From positions 1-25,087 of the forward strand of contig JBDHZK010000024.1 of assembly GCA_039811865.1 (NCBI GenBank): 25,087 bases of DNA. Reading direction: 5' to 3'. The translations under genes were made by a program, and so were the position numbers. The notes under the pieces are model-generated. The model saw nothing but the letters and a program-made list of their open reading frames with translations. It did no database searches and was not told the DNA's origin. Origin of the DNA: JBDHZK01 sp039811865. Lineage in GTDB: Bacteria > Actinomycetota > Actinomycetes > Propionibacteriales > Propionibacteriaceae. Below are positions 7,816 through 14,982 of the stretch, piece by piece (the first letter of the stretch is position 1; each line of letters starts with the position of its first letter).

Positions 7816-7833
7816 GGGCGCCCATTGGCGCCC
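7816..7833. other. Short perfect hairpin upstream of zinc peptidase gene
   Basis: GGGCGCC (7816-7822), loop CATT, then GGCGCCC (7827-7833). It precedes the probable TACACT promoter by 21 bases. It could terminate stray transcription or be an operator. The 235-base gap 7664-7898 holds no other clear feature. Confidence 0.35.
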
Positions 7834-7854
7834 CCGCGCGCGAGGGGTGGTCGC

Positions 7855-7860
7855 TACACT
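7855..7860 (+). promoter_or_regulatory. Probable -10 box (TACACT) of zinc peptidase gene
   Basis: TACACT lies 38 bases before ATG 7899. A GGAGG ribosome-binding site at 7888-7892 sits 6 bases before the start, so this gene has a normal leader. Confidence 0.4.
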
Positions 7861-7898
7861 CTCAATGCGCGACGCCGCGCCTGCCTCGGAGGTGGACC

Positions 7899-8756
7899 AT
7901 GGAGTACAACGATCAGGCCACGCTCGACCCGTCGCAGATGGGTGGCGGAGGACGTCGCGGCGGCGGAATCGCGATCGGCGGTGGCGCTGGTCTGATCATC
8001 CTGATCCTGGCACTGATCTTCGGGTTCAACCCGGGCGACATCCTTGGCGGCGGGGACCAGGGCGGTGCACAGTCGACCGAGAATCCCTACTCGCACTGCA
8101 CCGCGGGCGTCGATATCCAAAAGGACCGCAACTGCCGCTGGGTCGCGTACACCAACTCCATCCAGAGCTATTGGAAGACCCAGGTTCAGGGCTACAAGGT
8201 CATCCAGACCCACATCTTCACCGGGCAGGTCTCGACGGCCTGCGGCACGGCAACCTCTGAGGTCGGCCCCTTCTACTGCCCCGCAGATACGACGGTCTAC
8301 CTCGACACGGGGTTCTTCGACGTGCTGACCCAACGGCTGGGCGCGAAGGGCGGAGACGCCGCGGAGGCATACGTGATCGCGCACGAGTACGGGCATCACA
8401 TCTCGAACTTGATCGGGATCATGGACAAGGTGCAGCAAGCCGGGAACCAGACCGGTCCGAAGTCCCCACAGGTGCGGTTGGAGTTGCAGGCCGACTGCTT
8501 TGCCGGCGTCTGGCTGCGCAACGCGACGAAAGACCCGAACGGACCGATCAAGTCGATCACCCAGGACGATTTGAACCGCGCGGTGGACGCCGCGATCTCC
8601 GTCGGCGACGACCGCATTCAGGAGCGGACGTCCGGTCGGGTCGATCGCGAATCGTGGACCCACGGCTCGTCCGCTCAGCGCAAGCAGTGGCTGTCGAACG
8701 GTTTCAACTCCGGTGATCCCAACAAGTGCGACACCTTCGCGGCGAACGCGATCTGA
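7899..8756 (+). CDS. Neutral zinc metallopeptidase (YpfJ/PF04228-type), membrane-anchored
   Basis: This 285-residue protein matches the putative neutral zinc metallopeptidase family. The zinc motif HEYGH is at residues 162-166 (followed by another His), and the third ligand is probably Glu195 in ELQADCFAGVW. After a Gly-rich cytoplasmic N-terminus (MGGGGRRGGG), one hydrophobic helix at about residues 28-46 (GLIILILALIFGF) anchors it, with the catalytic domain outside. Four cysteines outside the motif (near 66, 79, 114 and 126) could form disulfides. ATG 7899 has a GGAGG site 6 bases upstream. The gene stands alone. The substrate and physiological role of this family are unknown. Confidence 0.92.
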   Translation: MEYNDQATLDPSQMGGGGRRGGGIAIGGGAGLIILILALIFGFNPGDILGGGDQGGAQSTENPYSHCTAGVDIQKDRNCRWVAYTNSIQSYWKTQVQGYKVIQTHIFTGQVSTACGTATSEVGPFYCPADTTVYLDTGFFDVLTQRLGAKGGDAAEAYVIAHEYGHHISNLIGIMDKVQQAGNQTGPKSPQVRLELQADCFAGVWLRNATKDPNGPIKSITQDDLNRAVDAAISVGDDRIQERTSGRVDRESWTHGSSAQRKQWLSNGFNSGDPNKCDTFAANAI

Positions 8757-8783
8757 GCGTCCCGCCGTCCTGCCAGCCGAGGT

Positions 8784-9746
8784 TCAGCGCACCTGCTTGG
8801 TGACGTCGTTGCCGGATAGGTCCGCCACGATCTCGGTGCCGGCGATGTTGAAGTACATCAGCGGGGTACCGGTCTTGCGCCGGTCGTCGACCACCACGGA
8901 CCAGACCGTGGACGCATCGAACTTGCCTTGGTCGCGGAGACGCTGGATCACCGTCCAAACCGCGTCGCTGCTCACCAGGTTGGGGTCAAAGTCCGGGTTG
9001 ACCGGTTTGTCGCTTCGACCGGCGGTGGCCGCCGGGAACTTGGCCGAACGTAGCCGCCGTAACGTGGTTGCGTTCGGCCCGACGTAGTCGACGTAGACGC
9101 CCTGCGAGGAGTCGATCCCCACCGCGATCACTTGCTGCTTAGAGCCGATCGCATCCGCCAGGCCCTCGCGGATGCCCCAGCGAGAGTTGAAATCCAAGGT
9201 GGGCAGCAGCGTCCCGTCGGGATGGAAGAAAACCGTGCGGCTCTCCGGAACTGTCGAGACGGTCATCATCACCTCGCCAGCGGAGAAATCCACGATCTGC
9301 AGACTCTGTTCGGTATCCACACCCGACACCGCGGCGGCGGCGCGGAACAGCGCGCCCACGTCGAAGATGTCGAAGTCGTTGATGTCGAAGATGGCCTGGT
9401 CGACGTACTGGGTGTCCGACTGGACCTGCTTGATCGTCCCGCCCCGATAGGCCCAGGTTTGGGCCGTCGTCCCTTGCACCACGCTGATGCTCGCGGTGTG
9501 GGTGTCCACCTCGACCATGATCAGCTTGGTCGTTCCGGCGGCCGAGATCAACTCCCGGACGACCTCCAGCGCCGCCCCTGGTTTGGTCAAGTCCTTCTGC
9601 GCGCTGACGGTGGCGGAAGGGGACGGCGTCGGAGTCGCGGTCGGGGTCGCCGAGGGGCCGACGGCCGGGCTGCAGCCCGTCAGGGCCAGCGCCAGCCAGA
9701 CGCAGCCCGCAGCGCTCAGGCGCCATCCGCGCGGCTGGATTCCCAC
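8784..9746 (-). CDS. Lipoprotein of unknown function
   Basis: The protein is 320 residues from GTG 9746. It has a lipoprotein signal (LALALTGC, Cys25), then a Pro/Thr/Ser-rich linker (about residues 26-48) and a soluble domain of about 270 residues. I do not recognise the family. The domain has regularly spaced beta-strand-like stretches and no cysteine beyond the lipobox, so it may be a surface binding protein. The pattern loosely resembles actinobacterial LppX/LprG-like or sensor lipoproteins, but no motif supports that. Its stop lies 27 bases from the zinc peptidase stop (convergent). A TAGGCT hexamer lies only 2 bases before the GTG, too close for a standard leaderless start. Confidence 0.75.
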   Translation of the reverse strand: MGIQPRGWRLSAAGCVWLALALTGCSPAVGPSATPTATPTPSPSATVSAQKDLTKPGAALEVVRELISAAGTTKLIMVEVDTHTASISVVQGTTAQTWAYRGGTIKQVQSDTQYVDQAIFDINDFDIFDVGALFRAAAAVSGVDTEQSLQIVDFSAGEVMMTVSTVPESRTVFFHPDGTLLPTLDFNSRWGIREGLADAIGSKQQVIAVGIDSSQGVYVDYVGPNATTLRRLRSAKFPAATAGRSDKPVNPDFDPNLVSSDAVWTVIQRLRDQGKFDASTVWSVVVDDRRKTGTPLMYFNIAGTEIVADLSGNDVTKQVR

Positions 9747-9796
9747 CGAGCGAGCCTACCGCGAGGGGGCCCGGTTGGTGCCTCCGCGCAGCCGGG

Positions 9797-9802
9797 CACA
9801 CT
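9797..9802 (+). promoter_or_regulatory. Possible -10 box (CACACT) of DNA glycosylase gene
   Basis: CACACT ends 7 bases before ATG 9810. GGGCGGG in between could instead act as a weak ribosome-binding site for a leadered transcript. The 63-base divergent gap must hold both promoters. Confidence 0.35.
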
Positions 9803-9809
9803 GGGCGGG

Positions 9810-10436
9810 ATGGACTTGCATCAGGACGCGCTTGAGGTCGCCCCCAAGCTCTTGGGCGCGGTCTTTTCCCACGGTGCGGTCGCGGTCCGCCTTACCGAGG
9901 TGGAGGCCTACCGTGGGCGAGACGACCCGGCTTCCCATGGCTACCGGGGACCGACCCCGCGCTCGGCCGTGATGTTCGGCCCCGCCGGGCATCTGTACTG
10001 CTACCTGTCCCACGGGGTGCATGTCTGCGCGAATGTGGTGTGCGGGCCGGTCGGGACGTCCTCGGCGGTGCTGTTGCGCGGGGGAGAGGTGGTCGCCGGC
10101 CTCGAACTGGCCCGCCGGCGGCGAGGGAACGTCTCGGATGCTCGGTTGGCTCGCGGTCCCGGCTGCCTGGGCCGCGCCTTGGGGCTGTCGTTGTCGAACT
10201 CGGGGGCTGAGATCGAGGTCGAGTCATCAGGCGGGGTTCCGCCGGACGAAACCGAGGTCGACGGCGGCGTCTCAGGCTTTCGCCTCACCTTTCCGGCCAG
10301 TCCCCTTCCTCGGTTCGCCAGCGGACCCCGAGTGGGCGTGTCCGCCGCGGCCGAACATCCGTGGCGATTCTGGATTCCTGGAGACCCTACGGTTTCGGCC
10401 TACCGGCGCAGCCCGCGGGCGGCATCCCCGGGGTGA
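9810..10436 (+). CDS. DNA-3-methyladenine glycosylase (AAG/MPG family)
   Basis: The enzyme removes alkylated bases such as 3-methyladenine from DNA as the first step of base excision repair. The 208-residue product has the family core TEVEAYRGRDDPASHGYRG (residues 29-47), with the predicted catalytic Glu32 and the stacking Tyr34. The ARGPGCLGRALGL segment follows at about 114-126, and GPRVGVSAAAEHPWRFWIPG near the C-terminus matches the family end. ATG 9810 gives the normal length and N-terminus (LHQDALEVAPKLLGAV). It is divergent from the unknown lipoprotein. No terminator directly follows; the next strong hairpin is 230 bases downstream. Confidence 0.95.
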   Translation: MDLHQDALEVAPKLLGAVFSHGAVAVRLTEVEAYRGRDDPASHGYRGPTPRSAVMFGPAGHLYCYLSHGVHVCANVVCGPVGTSSAVLLRGGEVVAGLELARRRRGNVSDARLARGPGCLGRALGLSLSNSGAEIEVESSGGVPPDETEVDGGVSGFRLTFPASPLPRFASGPRVGVSAAAEHPWRFWIPGDPTVSAYRRSPRAASPG

Positions 10437-10664
10437 CGAAACCCGACGGGCGCCAGCGAGACCTACGCCGGGCAGCCAACGCGGTGCCTCACGCTCGGGG
10501 CTACCGAGCAACCAACGACCGAAAACCCAAGGGCGGCGGTGATTCTGTGTCGTGGTGGCGCAGAGTCGTGGTGGCCCATCGCAGCAAACTTGGCCCCCGG
10601 AAACGCGTCGCACGACCGCGTCAAGTCGCCTACCAGCAGCCCACAACTTCCCCAAGACAAGGGT
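10437..10664. other. Non-coding stretch after DNA glycosylase
   Basis: I see no gene here: frames are open but lack start sites, typical codon use or recognised protein similarity. The one regular element is an 11-base direct repeat, listed separately. Confidence 0.5.
10549..10575. repeat. 11-base direct repeat
   Basis: GTCGTGGTGGC occurs at 10549-10559 and again at 10565-10575, a 16-base period. It could be a regulator site or chance in GC-rich DNA. Confidence 0.4.
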
Positions 10665-10699
10665 GGAGGCCAGACCAAGTATGAGTTGGTCTGGCCTCC
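10665..10699. terminator. Strong 14-bp hairpin terminator
   Basis: GGAGGCCAGACCAA (10665-10678) pairs perfectly with TTGGTCTGGCCTCC (10686-10699) around a 7-base loop. The downstream tract is GGTTGTCC, so it is not a classic T-run. It may end the glycosylase transcript and insulate the unit downstream. Confidence 0.8.
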
Positions 10700-10860
10700 G
10701 GTTGTCCAGGTGAGACGGGCCCTGAACGCCGGTCTGCACGCAATTCCCGTTCACTCGTCCCAGTGAAACGCTTGCGGATCGCTCCGCTCGCAATGGGCTG
10801 CGATTGCTGTCCGGTTACTCACTTTCCTCTGCTTGCGCTTCGGAAGTTCGTACGGACATT

Positions 10861-10866
10861 TATACT
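10861..10866 (+). promoter_or_regulatory. Strong -10 box (TATACT) of small gene or RNA
   Basis: TATACT is the closest match to consensus that I saw in the window. A weak -35 candidate, TTCGGA, is at 10839-10844 with 16-base spacing. Transcription would start near 10873 and end at the 11018-11054 hairpin, giving an RNA of about 180 nt. Confidence 0.5.
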
Positions 10867-10887
10867 CCAGGCCGCCAGTGGGGCGCA

Positions 10888-11016
10888 ATGGTTTCGGACG
10901 AGATTTTCTCGCCGCTTCGAGGAGTCACAACAGTATTCACTGTGGCACCTTCAGTACCACTGGTAACTGACCGTTCCAGCCGCCACTCGGCAAGTGCCTT
11001 CTCGGGCCCGGCCTAG
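10888..11016 (+). CDS. Candidate 42-codon small gene (or body of a small RNA)
   Basis: ATG 10888 has a GGGG ribosome-binding site 5 bases upstream (GTGGGGCGCA) and lies 22 bases after a TATACT box. The stop codon TAG is at 11014-11016, one base before a 15-bp terminator stem. The peptide begins MVSDEIFSPLRGVTTVF and ends in a Ser/Ala/Gly-rich tail; it has no cysteine and no signal or membrane helix. Codon use differs from its neighbours (several ACA, GTA, TCA, CTT and ATT codons) and GC content is visibly lower. I do not recognise it. It may instead be a non-coding RNA of about 180 nt whose frame is open by chance. The tight promoter-RBS-stop-terminator order is the main support. Confidence 0.35.
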   Translation: MVSDEIFSPLRGVTTVFTVAPSVPLVTDRSSRHSASAFSGPA

Positions 11017-11017
11017 A

Positions 11018-11054
11018 TCAAGACCGGACCGCCTCATACGCGGTCCGGTCTTGA
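11018..11054. terminator. Very strong 15-bp hairpin terminator
   Basis: TCAAGACCGGACCGC (11018-11032) pairs perfectly with GCGGTCCGGTCTTGA (11040-11054) around the 7-base loop CTCATAC. The A/T-containing ends (TCAAGA and TCTTGA) make it usable in both directions. Confidence 0.85.
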
Positions 11055-11276
11055 GAGCATTCAACCCGTCGTCGTGGGCGGCGGGTCGCTGACACGCCGC
11101 GGTGGGATGCGGTCAACGTCGCCGGACCAGTGCGGTATGGGCACGCCCGCGATGGTCGCCGACGCCGTGGACGGCGCCACCGTGGAAGGCGTGGCGGTGG
11201 CCCCGCGCCGGTAAGGTACGACTAGCGGCTTCACACGGCCGTGGAGCGGCCACGAGAGCATTCCAGTGAGGGCTAA
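11055..11276. promoter_or_regulatory. Leader region of SRPBCC gene
   Basis: TAAGGT at 11212-11217 is a possible -10 box. A small hairpin (CGTGG, loop AGCGG, CCACG; 11240-11254) and a GAGGG ribosome-binding site (11268-11272) precede ATG 11277. A 66-codon reverse frame ends at 11061 but has no supporting start signal or known similarity. Confidence 0.35.
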
Positions 11277-11684
11277 ATGACTGAACAGAGCACCAGTGAG
11301 GCGCAGACCGAACAGACGGTTGTCGTAAGCCGGTCGGTCGGCCGGCCGGTCAAGGATGTTTGGGGCGTACTGGTTACCCCGAAGGGAGCCGAAGCGCTCC
11401 TAGGTGAGGGTGGGACGATCGGCGACAAGGGGCACGCCTGGCGCGCCGCCGACGGCACCTTCGGCGTCGTCCGGAGCTACCACCCCCTGGAGCAGATCCG
11501 ATTCAGCTGGCACGCGGGCGAGGACGCCCCGAAGTCGCTGGTCGACCTGCACCTGATCAGCGAGACGGACGCCAGCACGAAGCTCGAGATCAGGCACGAA
11601 CACGTTCCCGGTGGTCTCGACCCGCAAACGCTGACCAAGCATTGGGGAGCCGCGCTGGACACCCTGGTCGCCGTGCACGACTGA
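11277..11684 (+). CDS. SRPBCC (START-like, AHSA1-type) domain protein
   Basis: The 135-residue cytoplasmic protein is a single START-like domain. After a Gln/Glu/Thr-rich N-terminus, the strand VVVSRSVGRPVKDVWGVLVTPKGAEALLG matches the usual beginning of AHSA1/polyketide-cyclase-like folds. GVVRSYHPLEQIRFSWH and the STKLEIRHEHV strand match the middle, and the C-terminal helix HWGAALDTLVAVHD closes the fold. The family binds hydrophobic ligands or acts as a chaperone co-factor; the ligand here is unknown. A GAGGG ribosome-binding site precedes ATG 11277. The gene is monocistronic, ending in a hairpin 32 bases after the stop. Confidence 0.88.
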   Translation: MTEQSTSEAQTEQTVVVSRSVGRPVKDVWGVLVTPKGAEALLGEGGTIGDKGHAWRAADGTFGVVRSYHPLEQIRFSWHAGEDAPKSLVDLHLISETDASTKLEIRHEHVPGGLDPQTLTKHWGAALDTLVAVHD

Positions 11685-11715
11685 CGATTCTGCTGATCCT
11701 GCGCGAGCCAACTGT

Positions 11716-11750
11716 TCGGCCCCTTAGCACGGCTAGGGGGCCGATCGTTA
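11716..11750 (+). terminator. Terminator after SRPBCC gene
   Basis: TCGGCCCCTTAGC (11716-11728) pairs with GCTAGGGGGCCGA (11732-11744), 13 bp with one G-T pair and a 3-base loop. TCGTTA follows. Confidence 0.85.
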
Positions 11751-11796
11751 TCCACAAGCGGGTTCGGCGGTTTGCCATTCTGTCGGATCCGCCGTC

Positions 11797-11802
11797 TAGG
11801 GT
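11797..11802 (+). promoter_or_regulatory. Probable -10 box (TAGGGT), leaderless start of Asp-box lipoprotein
   Basis: TAGGGT ends 6 bases before ATG 11809. A possible -35, TTGCCA, is at 11772-11777 with 19-base spacing. CGGAGC between the box and ATG could give weak ribosome binding. Confidence 0.5.
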
Positions 11803-11808
11803 CGGAGC

Positions 11809-14148
11809 ATGCGAACCCACCCCATTCGCAGCCGATTTCGCGTTCTCGCGATTCTGACTGCGCTTCTCCTCACCCCGATCACGGCGTGCACCGGGACGTC
11901 CCCCACCCCCCAGTCCAACCCCACCGCTGCCCCCGCGCCAGCCGGCGATTTCCCGTCGCTGCCCAACCGCTCCAGCGGCGCTTCGGAGAAGCTGGGAATG
12001 ATTGCCGCCGGCGACGGCAAGTTCGTGACGATAGGCGTCCAGCGCGCTTCAACGTCGGTGCCGATCATTCGATGGTCGACTGACGGACTCAGCTGGCAGC
12101 AGGGCACGTTGCACGCCCCCGCTGAAGCGCCCGCGTCGGCGAGCGACGAGTTGGATGGCGTTGCCAGCTTGACCACTTCCGGCAAGACGACCTGGCTCGC
12201 GGTTGGGCACAACGCCGAGTTCGGGCTGACCTACACCAGCTCGGATGCGAGGTCGTGGGAGCGGCATGGTATGCCGGCCCTGGACTGGCGGACCGATCTC
12301 GTCGAGGGATTGTCGGCCAGCCCCGAGGCTGGGTTCGTGCTGGTCGGCTACCGACGTAGCCCCGGAACCAACTCCCGAAGTCCGATGGTTTGGCGCTCGC
12401 CGGACGGAATCAACTGGTCGACCACGAAACTGCCCGGGTCCGGGCGGCTGCGGTCCGTCGTCGCCGACGGCGCACGCGTCGTGGCGGTCGGGATAGAAGG
12501 GCGAACCACGGTGACCAAGTCGGGCATCGAGTTTCCCCTGGTGTACACGTCCACCGACGCCGGAGCGCACTTTCAGGCGGTAAAGATCAGCGAACCCGCC
12601 GACGGATACCGGTTCGCCCACTTCCTCAGCGCTGTGACCAAGACCGCGGCCGGTCTTGTCGCGACCGGCGGCTACTTCGCCAAGGACCTCAAGTATCACA
12701 CCGTCCTCCATGTGAGTACCGACGGCCTGCGCTGGAGTTCCGCGTCGCCGACGGCATTCAAGTCCGCGAACAGCACCGAGGGCAAGGAGGTCCTAGGGGT
12801 TCCCGGGGGAACCCTGATCGGCGTCCAGGAGATCTCGGCGCGGACGAAGGTTGCGATCTTCACCGGAAGCGGCAACGGCTGGAGCAAGGCCAAGATCCCG
12901 GCCTCTCAACTTCAGAACAACAGCGGTGTCCGGTTCGCAGGGGCCGGCTCGATCGTCCTGGTAAACCTCGTCGGGGAGTCGAATGGGGACGAGGTGAGTG
13001 CACTTTGGCGCTCGGTCGACGGTGGCAAGAGCTTCGCCAGCGTCGACCTGTCGGCGGCCGAAGCCGGGGACGTCATCGACCCGGCCGAACTCGTGCATCG
13101 CGGTGATGAGATCACCGCCATCGGATCGGCTCAAGGTGCACAAGTCGTCTGGCGCAGGGGTGCCGACGGGCGCTTCGGGGAGCCGACGGTTGTGAGCAAT
13201 GATCCGCTGGATCGCATCGTAGGCGCAGCCTCGGCCCCCAAGCGAGTCCTGATCTGGGGGTCCAAGAATGCGTTCTCCAACGACCACGCCGAGACCTGGG
13301 AAACGACCGACACTCTCCACTTCCGGACTGCCAGGATCGGGAGCTTCGAACGGGCGGCGCAGTACCACTACAGCGAGATCAAGGGCGGGATCTGGGCCGG
13401 TGACCGCTGGGTGGTAGTCGGCGAGCGCAGCAGCAACGGGGACGTCCGGCGAAGCGCACTGGTGGCTACCAGCACCGACGCCGAGCACTGGACCAACGGG
13501 CAATCGACCAGGGTTTTTCGGCGCGGCGATGGATTCAGCGCTAGCGATCCGTTGTCCGACCTGGACGGTCTGGAGAACGCTGGCCGCTGGATGAGCGGTG
13601 TCGCCGTGGTCGGCCGGGGCCTGGTTGCCGTGGGTGGGACTGAGTCGAACCGGCGGAGCTCGGCGGCGGTCTGGTTGAGCGCAGACAAGGTTCGTTGGAA
13701 GCTGGCGGCCCTGCCGGCGCCGTCCGGAAAGGAGAGCTTCGCGAGCCGAGTCGCGGCCACGGGGAACTCGGTCGTGGCCCTCGGCGGCGTGCGCGCGGCG
13801 GGCCAGTGGCGCACCTATCTGTGGACGTCCAAGGACGGTGGCCGGACTTGGCGCGGTTTCGACCCGCCCAATCCGGGGGACTCGGATCAATCGGGCGCGG
13901 AACTCGCCTTCGTCAACGGACGCTTCGTTGCCACCGCCCGGCCCACCGACGGCGGGCAGGTGCTGGCTTGGTCGAGTGCCGATGGCGTGGACTGGAGGAC
14001 CGAGCAGGTCAGCGTGCCGGGGTTGACGTCGGGCGACCAGGTGACCGTCCGCAGCCTGCTCGCCGATGGCGACGGTGTCTTGGTGCTGGTGAAGGTGGAT
14101 GGGGTGGCCAGTGGCCGGGCGGTCGTGGTGCGGGTACCTATCGGCTGA
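11809..14148 (+). CDS. Large lipoprotein with about ten Asp-box (BNR-like) repeats
   Basis: The product is 779 residues with a signal peptide and lipobox (ITAC, Cys27), then a Pro/Thr/Ala-rich linker to about residue 48. From residue 90 to 729 it carries repeated Asp-box motifs S-x-D-x-x-x-W/F: STDGLSW, SSDARSW, SPDGINW, STDAGAHF, STDGLRW, SVDGGKSF, STDAEHW, SADKVRW, SKDGGRTW and SADGVDW, plus a weaker TTDTLHF. Strands such as VVAVGG precede many of them. This is the pattern of sialidase-like or photosynthesis-assembly-like beta-propellers. The number of repeats suggests two propellers in tandem. I see no sialidase arginine triad or FRIP motif, so binding or scaffolding is more likely than glycosidase activity. 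It appears monocistronic. Confidence 0.85.
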   Translation: MRTHPIRSRFRVLAILTALLLTPITACTGTSPTPQSNPTAAPAPAGDFPSLPNRSSGASEKLGMIAAGDGKFVTIGVQRASTSVPIIRWSTDGLSWQQGTLHAPAEAPASASDELDGVASLTTSGKTTWLAVGHNAEFGLTYTSSDARSWERHGMPALDWRTDLVEGLSASPEAGFVLVGYRRSPGTNSRSPMVWRSPDGINWSTTKLPGSGRLRSVVADGARVVAVGIEGRTTVTKSGIEFPLVYTSTDAGAHFQAVKISEPADGYRFAHFLSAVTKTAAGLVATGGYFAKDLKYHTVLHVSTDGLRWSSASPTAFKSANSTEGKEVLGVPGGTLIGVQEISARTKVAIFTGSGNGWSKAKIPASQLQNNSGVRFAGAGSIVLVNLVGESNGDEVSALWRSVDGGKSFASVDLSAAEAGDVIDPAELVHRGDEITAIGSAQGAQVVWRRGADGRFGEPTVVSNDPLDRIVGAASAPKRVLIWGSKNAFSNDHAETWETTDTLHFRTARIGSFERAAQYHYSEIKGGIWAGDRWVVVGERSSNGDVRRSALVATSTDAEHWTNGQSTRVFRRGDGFSASDPLSDLDGLENAGRWMSGVAVVGRGLVAVGGTESNRRSSAAVWLSADKVRWKLAALPAPSGKESFASRVAATGNSVVALGGVRAAGQWRTYLWTSKDGGRTWRGFDPPNPGDSDQSGAELAFVNGRFVATARPTDGGQVLAWSSADGVDWRTEQVSVPGLTSGDQVTVRSLLADGDGVLVLVKVDGVASGRAVVVRVPIG

Positions 14149-14412
14149 GGCCCGCGATCAGGAGTCCAACTTTCCGACCGACGCCGACGTCTGGTCGATG
14201 AGTCGGGCTCCCCTGGCAAGCTCGAGGCACGCGCGACGCGCCGGTGATCCTGTTCGTGGAGGACGCCGGCCCGCCTGCGGGAATGCTCGCGTGCGCCTGC
14301 TGGCGGCGGGGCTGGAGGTGGGGCCGAGGCGCTCGTCACGGCGTCGATGGTGTGATCGGGCGGCGCCCCACTTGCCGTTAGCTACTCCACCGGCCTTAAC
14401 CTTGACCTCGTC
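14149..14412. other. Gap with possible coding remnant
   Basis: No intact gene is seen. A stretch at about 14240-14355 reads in pieces like coding sequence on the plus strand (VILFVEDAGP, then RLLAAGLEVG, then EALVTASMV before TGA) but needs frame changes. It could be a relic or chance in GC-rich DNA. Confidence 0.25.
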
Positions 14413-14982
14413 ATGACCGACTCACCCGAGCGACCGCCCCGCAGCGATGACGCGCTCGCGCTCGTGACGGTGGGCGAACTGGTGCCCCACGACGCAACCA
14501 TCGTGCTCGCCGACTACGACCCGGCCTGGCCTGGCCTGTACGCGCGCGAGGAGGAACGGATCCGCGCCGCACTCGGCTCCACCGCGGTCCGCCTGGAGCA
14601 CGTGGGGTCCACTTCTGTCCCAGACCTCATCGCCAAGCCGATTATCGACGTGTTGCTGGTGGTGCCCGACTCCGCCGATGAGGCGGCCTACCTGCCGCAA
14701 CTGGAGGCTGCCGGGTACCGCCTGCGCATCCGCGAGCCGGACTGGTTCGAACACCGGATGTTCAAGGGCCGCGACACCGACGTCAATGTGCACGTCTTCA
14801 CCACCGGCGCCGCGGAGATCGACAAGCTGCTCAGCTTCCGCGACCAGTTGCGCACCAACCCCGCCAGCCGCGCCCGGTACGCGCAGACCAAACGCGAACT
14901 GGCTGATCGGACGTGGCGCCACGTCCAGCACTACGCCGATGCGAAGACCGCGGTCGTCGCCGAGATCCTCGCCGACAGCTAG
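14413..14982 (+). CDS. GrpB family protein (UPF0157)
   Basis: The 189-residue cytoplasmic protein matches the GrpB/UPF0157 family, a branch of the nucleotidyltransferase-like fold. The hallmark LEHVGSTSVPDLIAKPIIDVLL is at about residues 59-80 (glycine-serine core plus aspartate). The downstream NVHVFTTG and the C-terminal RDQLRTNPASRARYAQTKRELA helix are typical. Members often neighbour acetyltransferases or dephospho-CoA kinase, but no defined reaction is established. An unusual N-terminal extension of about 30 residues precedes the domain. TAACCT ends 10 bases before ATG 14413 and may be the -10 box. Its stop shares the palindrome CTAG with the stop of the opposing hydrolase gene. Confidence 0.93.
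   Translation: MTDSPERPPRSDDALALVTVGELVPHDATIVLADYDPAWPGLYAREEERIRAALGSTAVRLEHVGSTSVPDLIAKPIIDVLLVVPDSADEAAYLPQLEAAGYRLRIREPDWFEHRMFKGRDTDVNVHVFTTGAAEIDKLLSFRDQLRTNPASRARYAQTKRELADRTWRHVQHYADAKTAVVAEILADS

Noticed and set aside
10361..10684. Forward 107-codon frame after the glycosylase
   Set aside because: It begins inside the glycosylase gene, has atypical Arg-rich composition and runs through the terminator stem.
10700..11054. tmRNA, RNase P RNA, 4.5S RNA or 6C RNA in the gap
   Set aside because: None of their hallmark sequences (tag-peptide frame ending in ALAA, conserved cores, C-rich loops) is present.
11061..11261. Reverse-strand 66-codon frame converging on the 11018-11054 hairpin
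   Set aside because: Low-complexity Pro/Thr/Ala sequence, no ribosome-binding site, and it overlaps the SRPBCC leader.
12793..13890. Reverse-strand open frame of 365 codons opposite the Asp-box lipoprotein
   Set aside because: No motif or start signal; the forward gene has a signal peptide and ten regular repeats.
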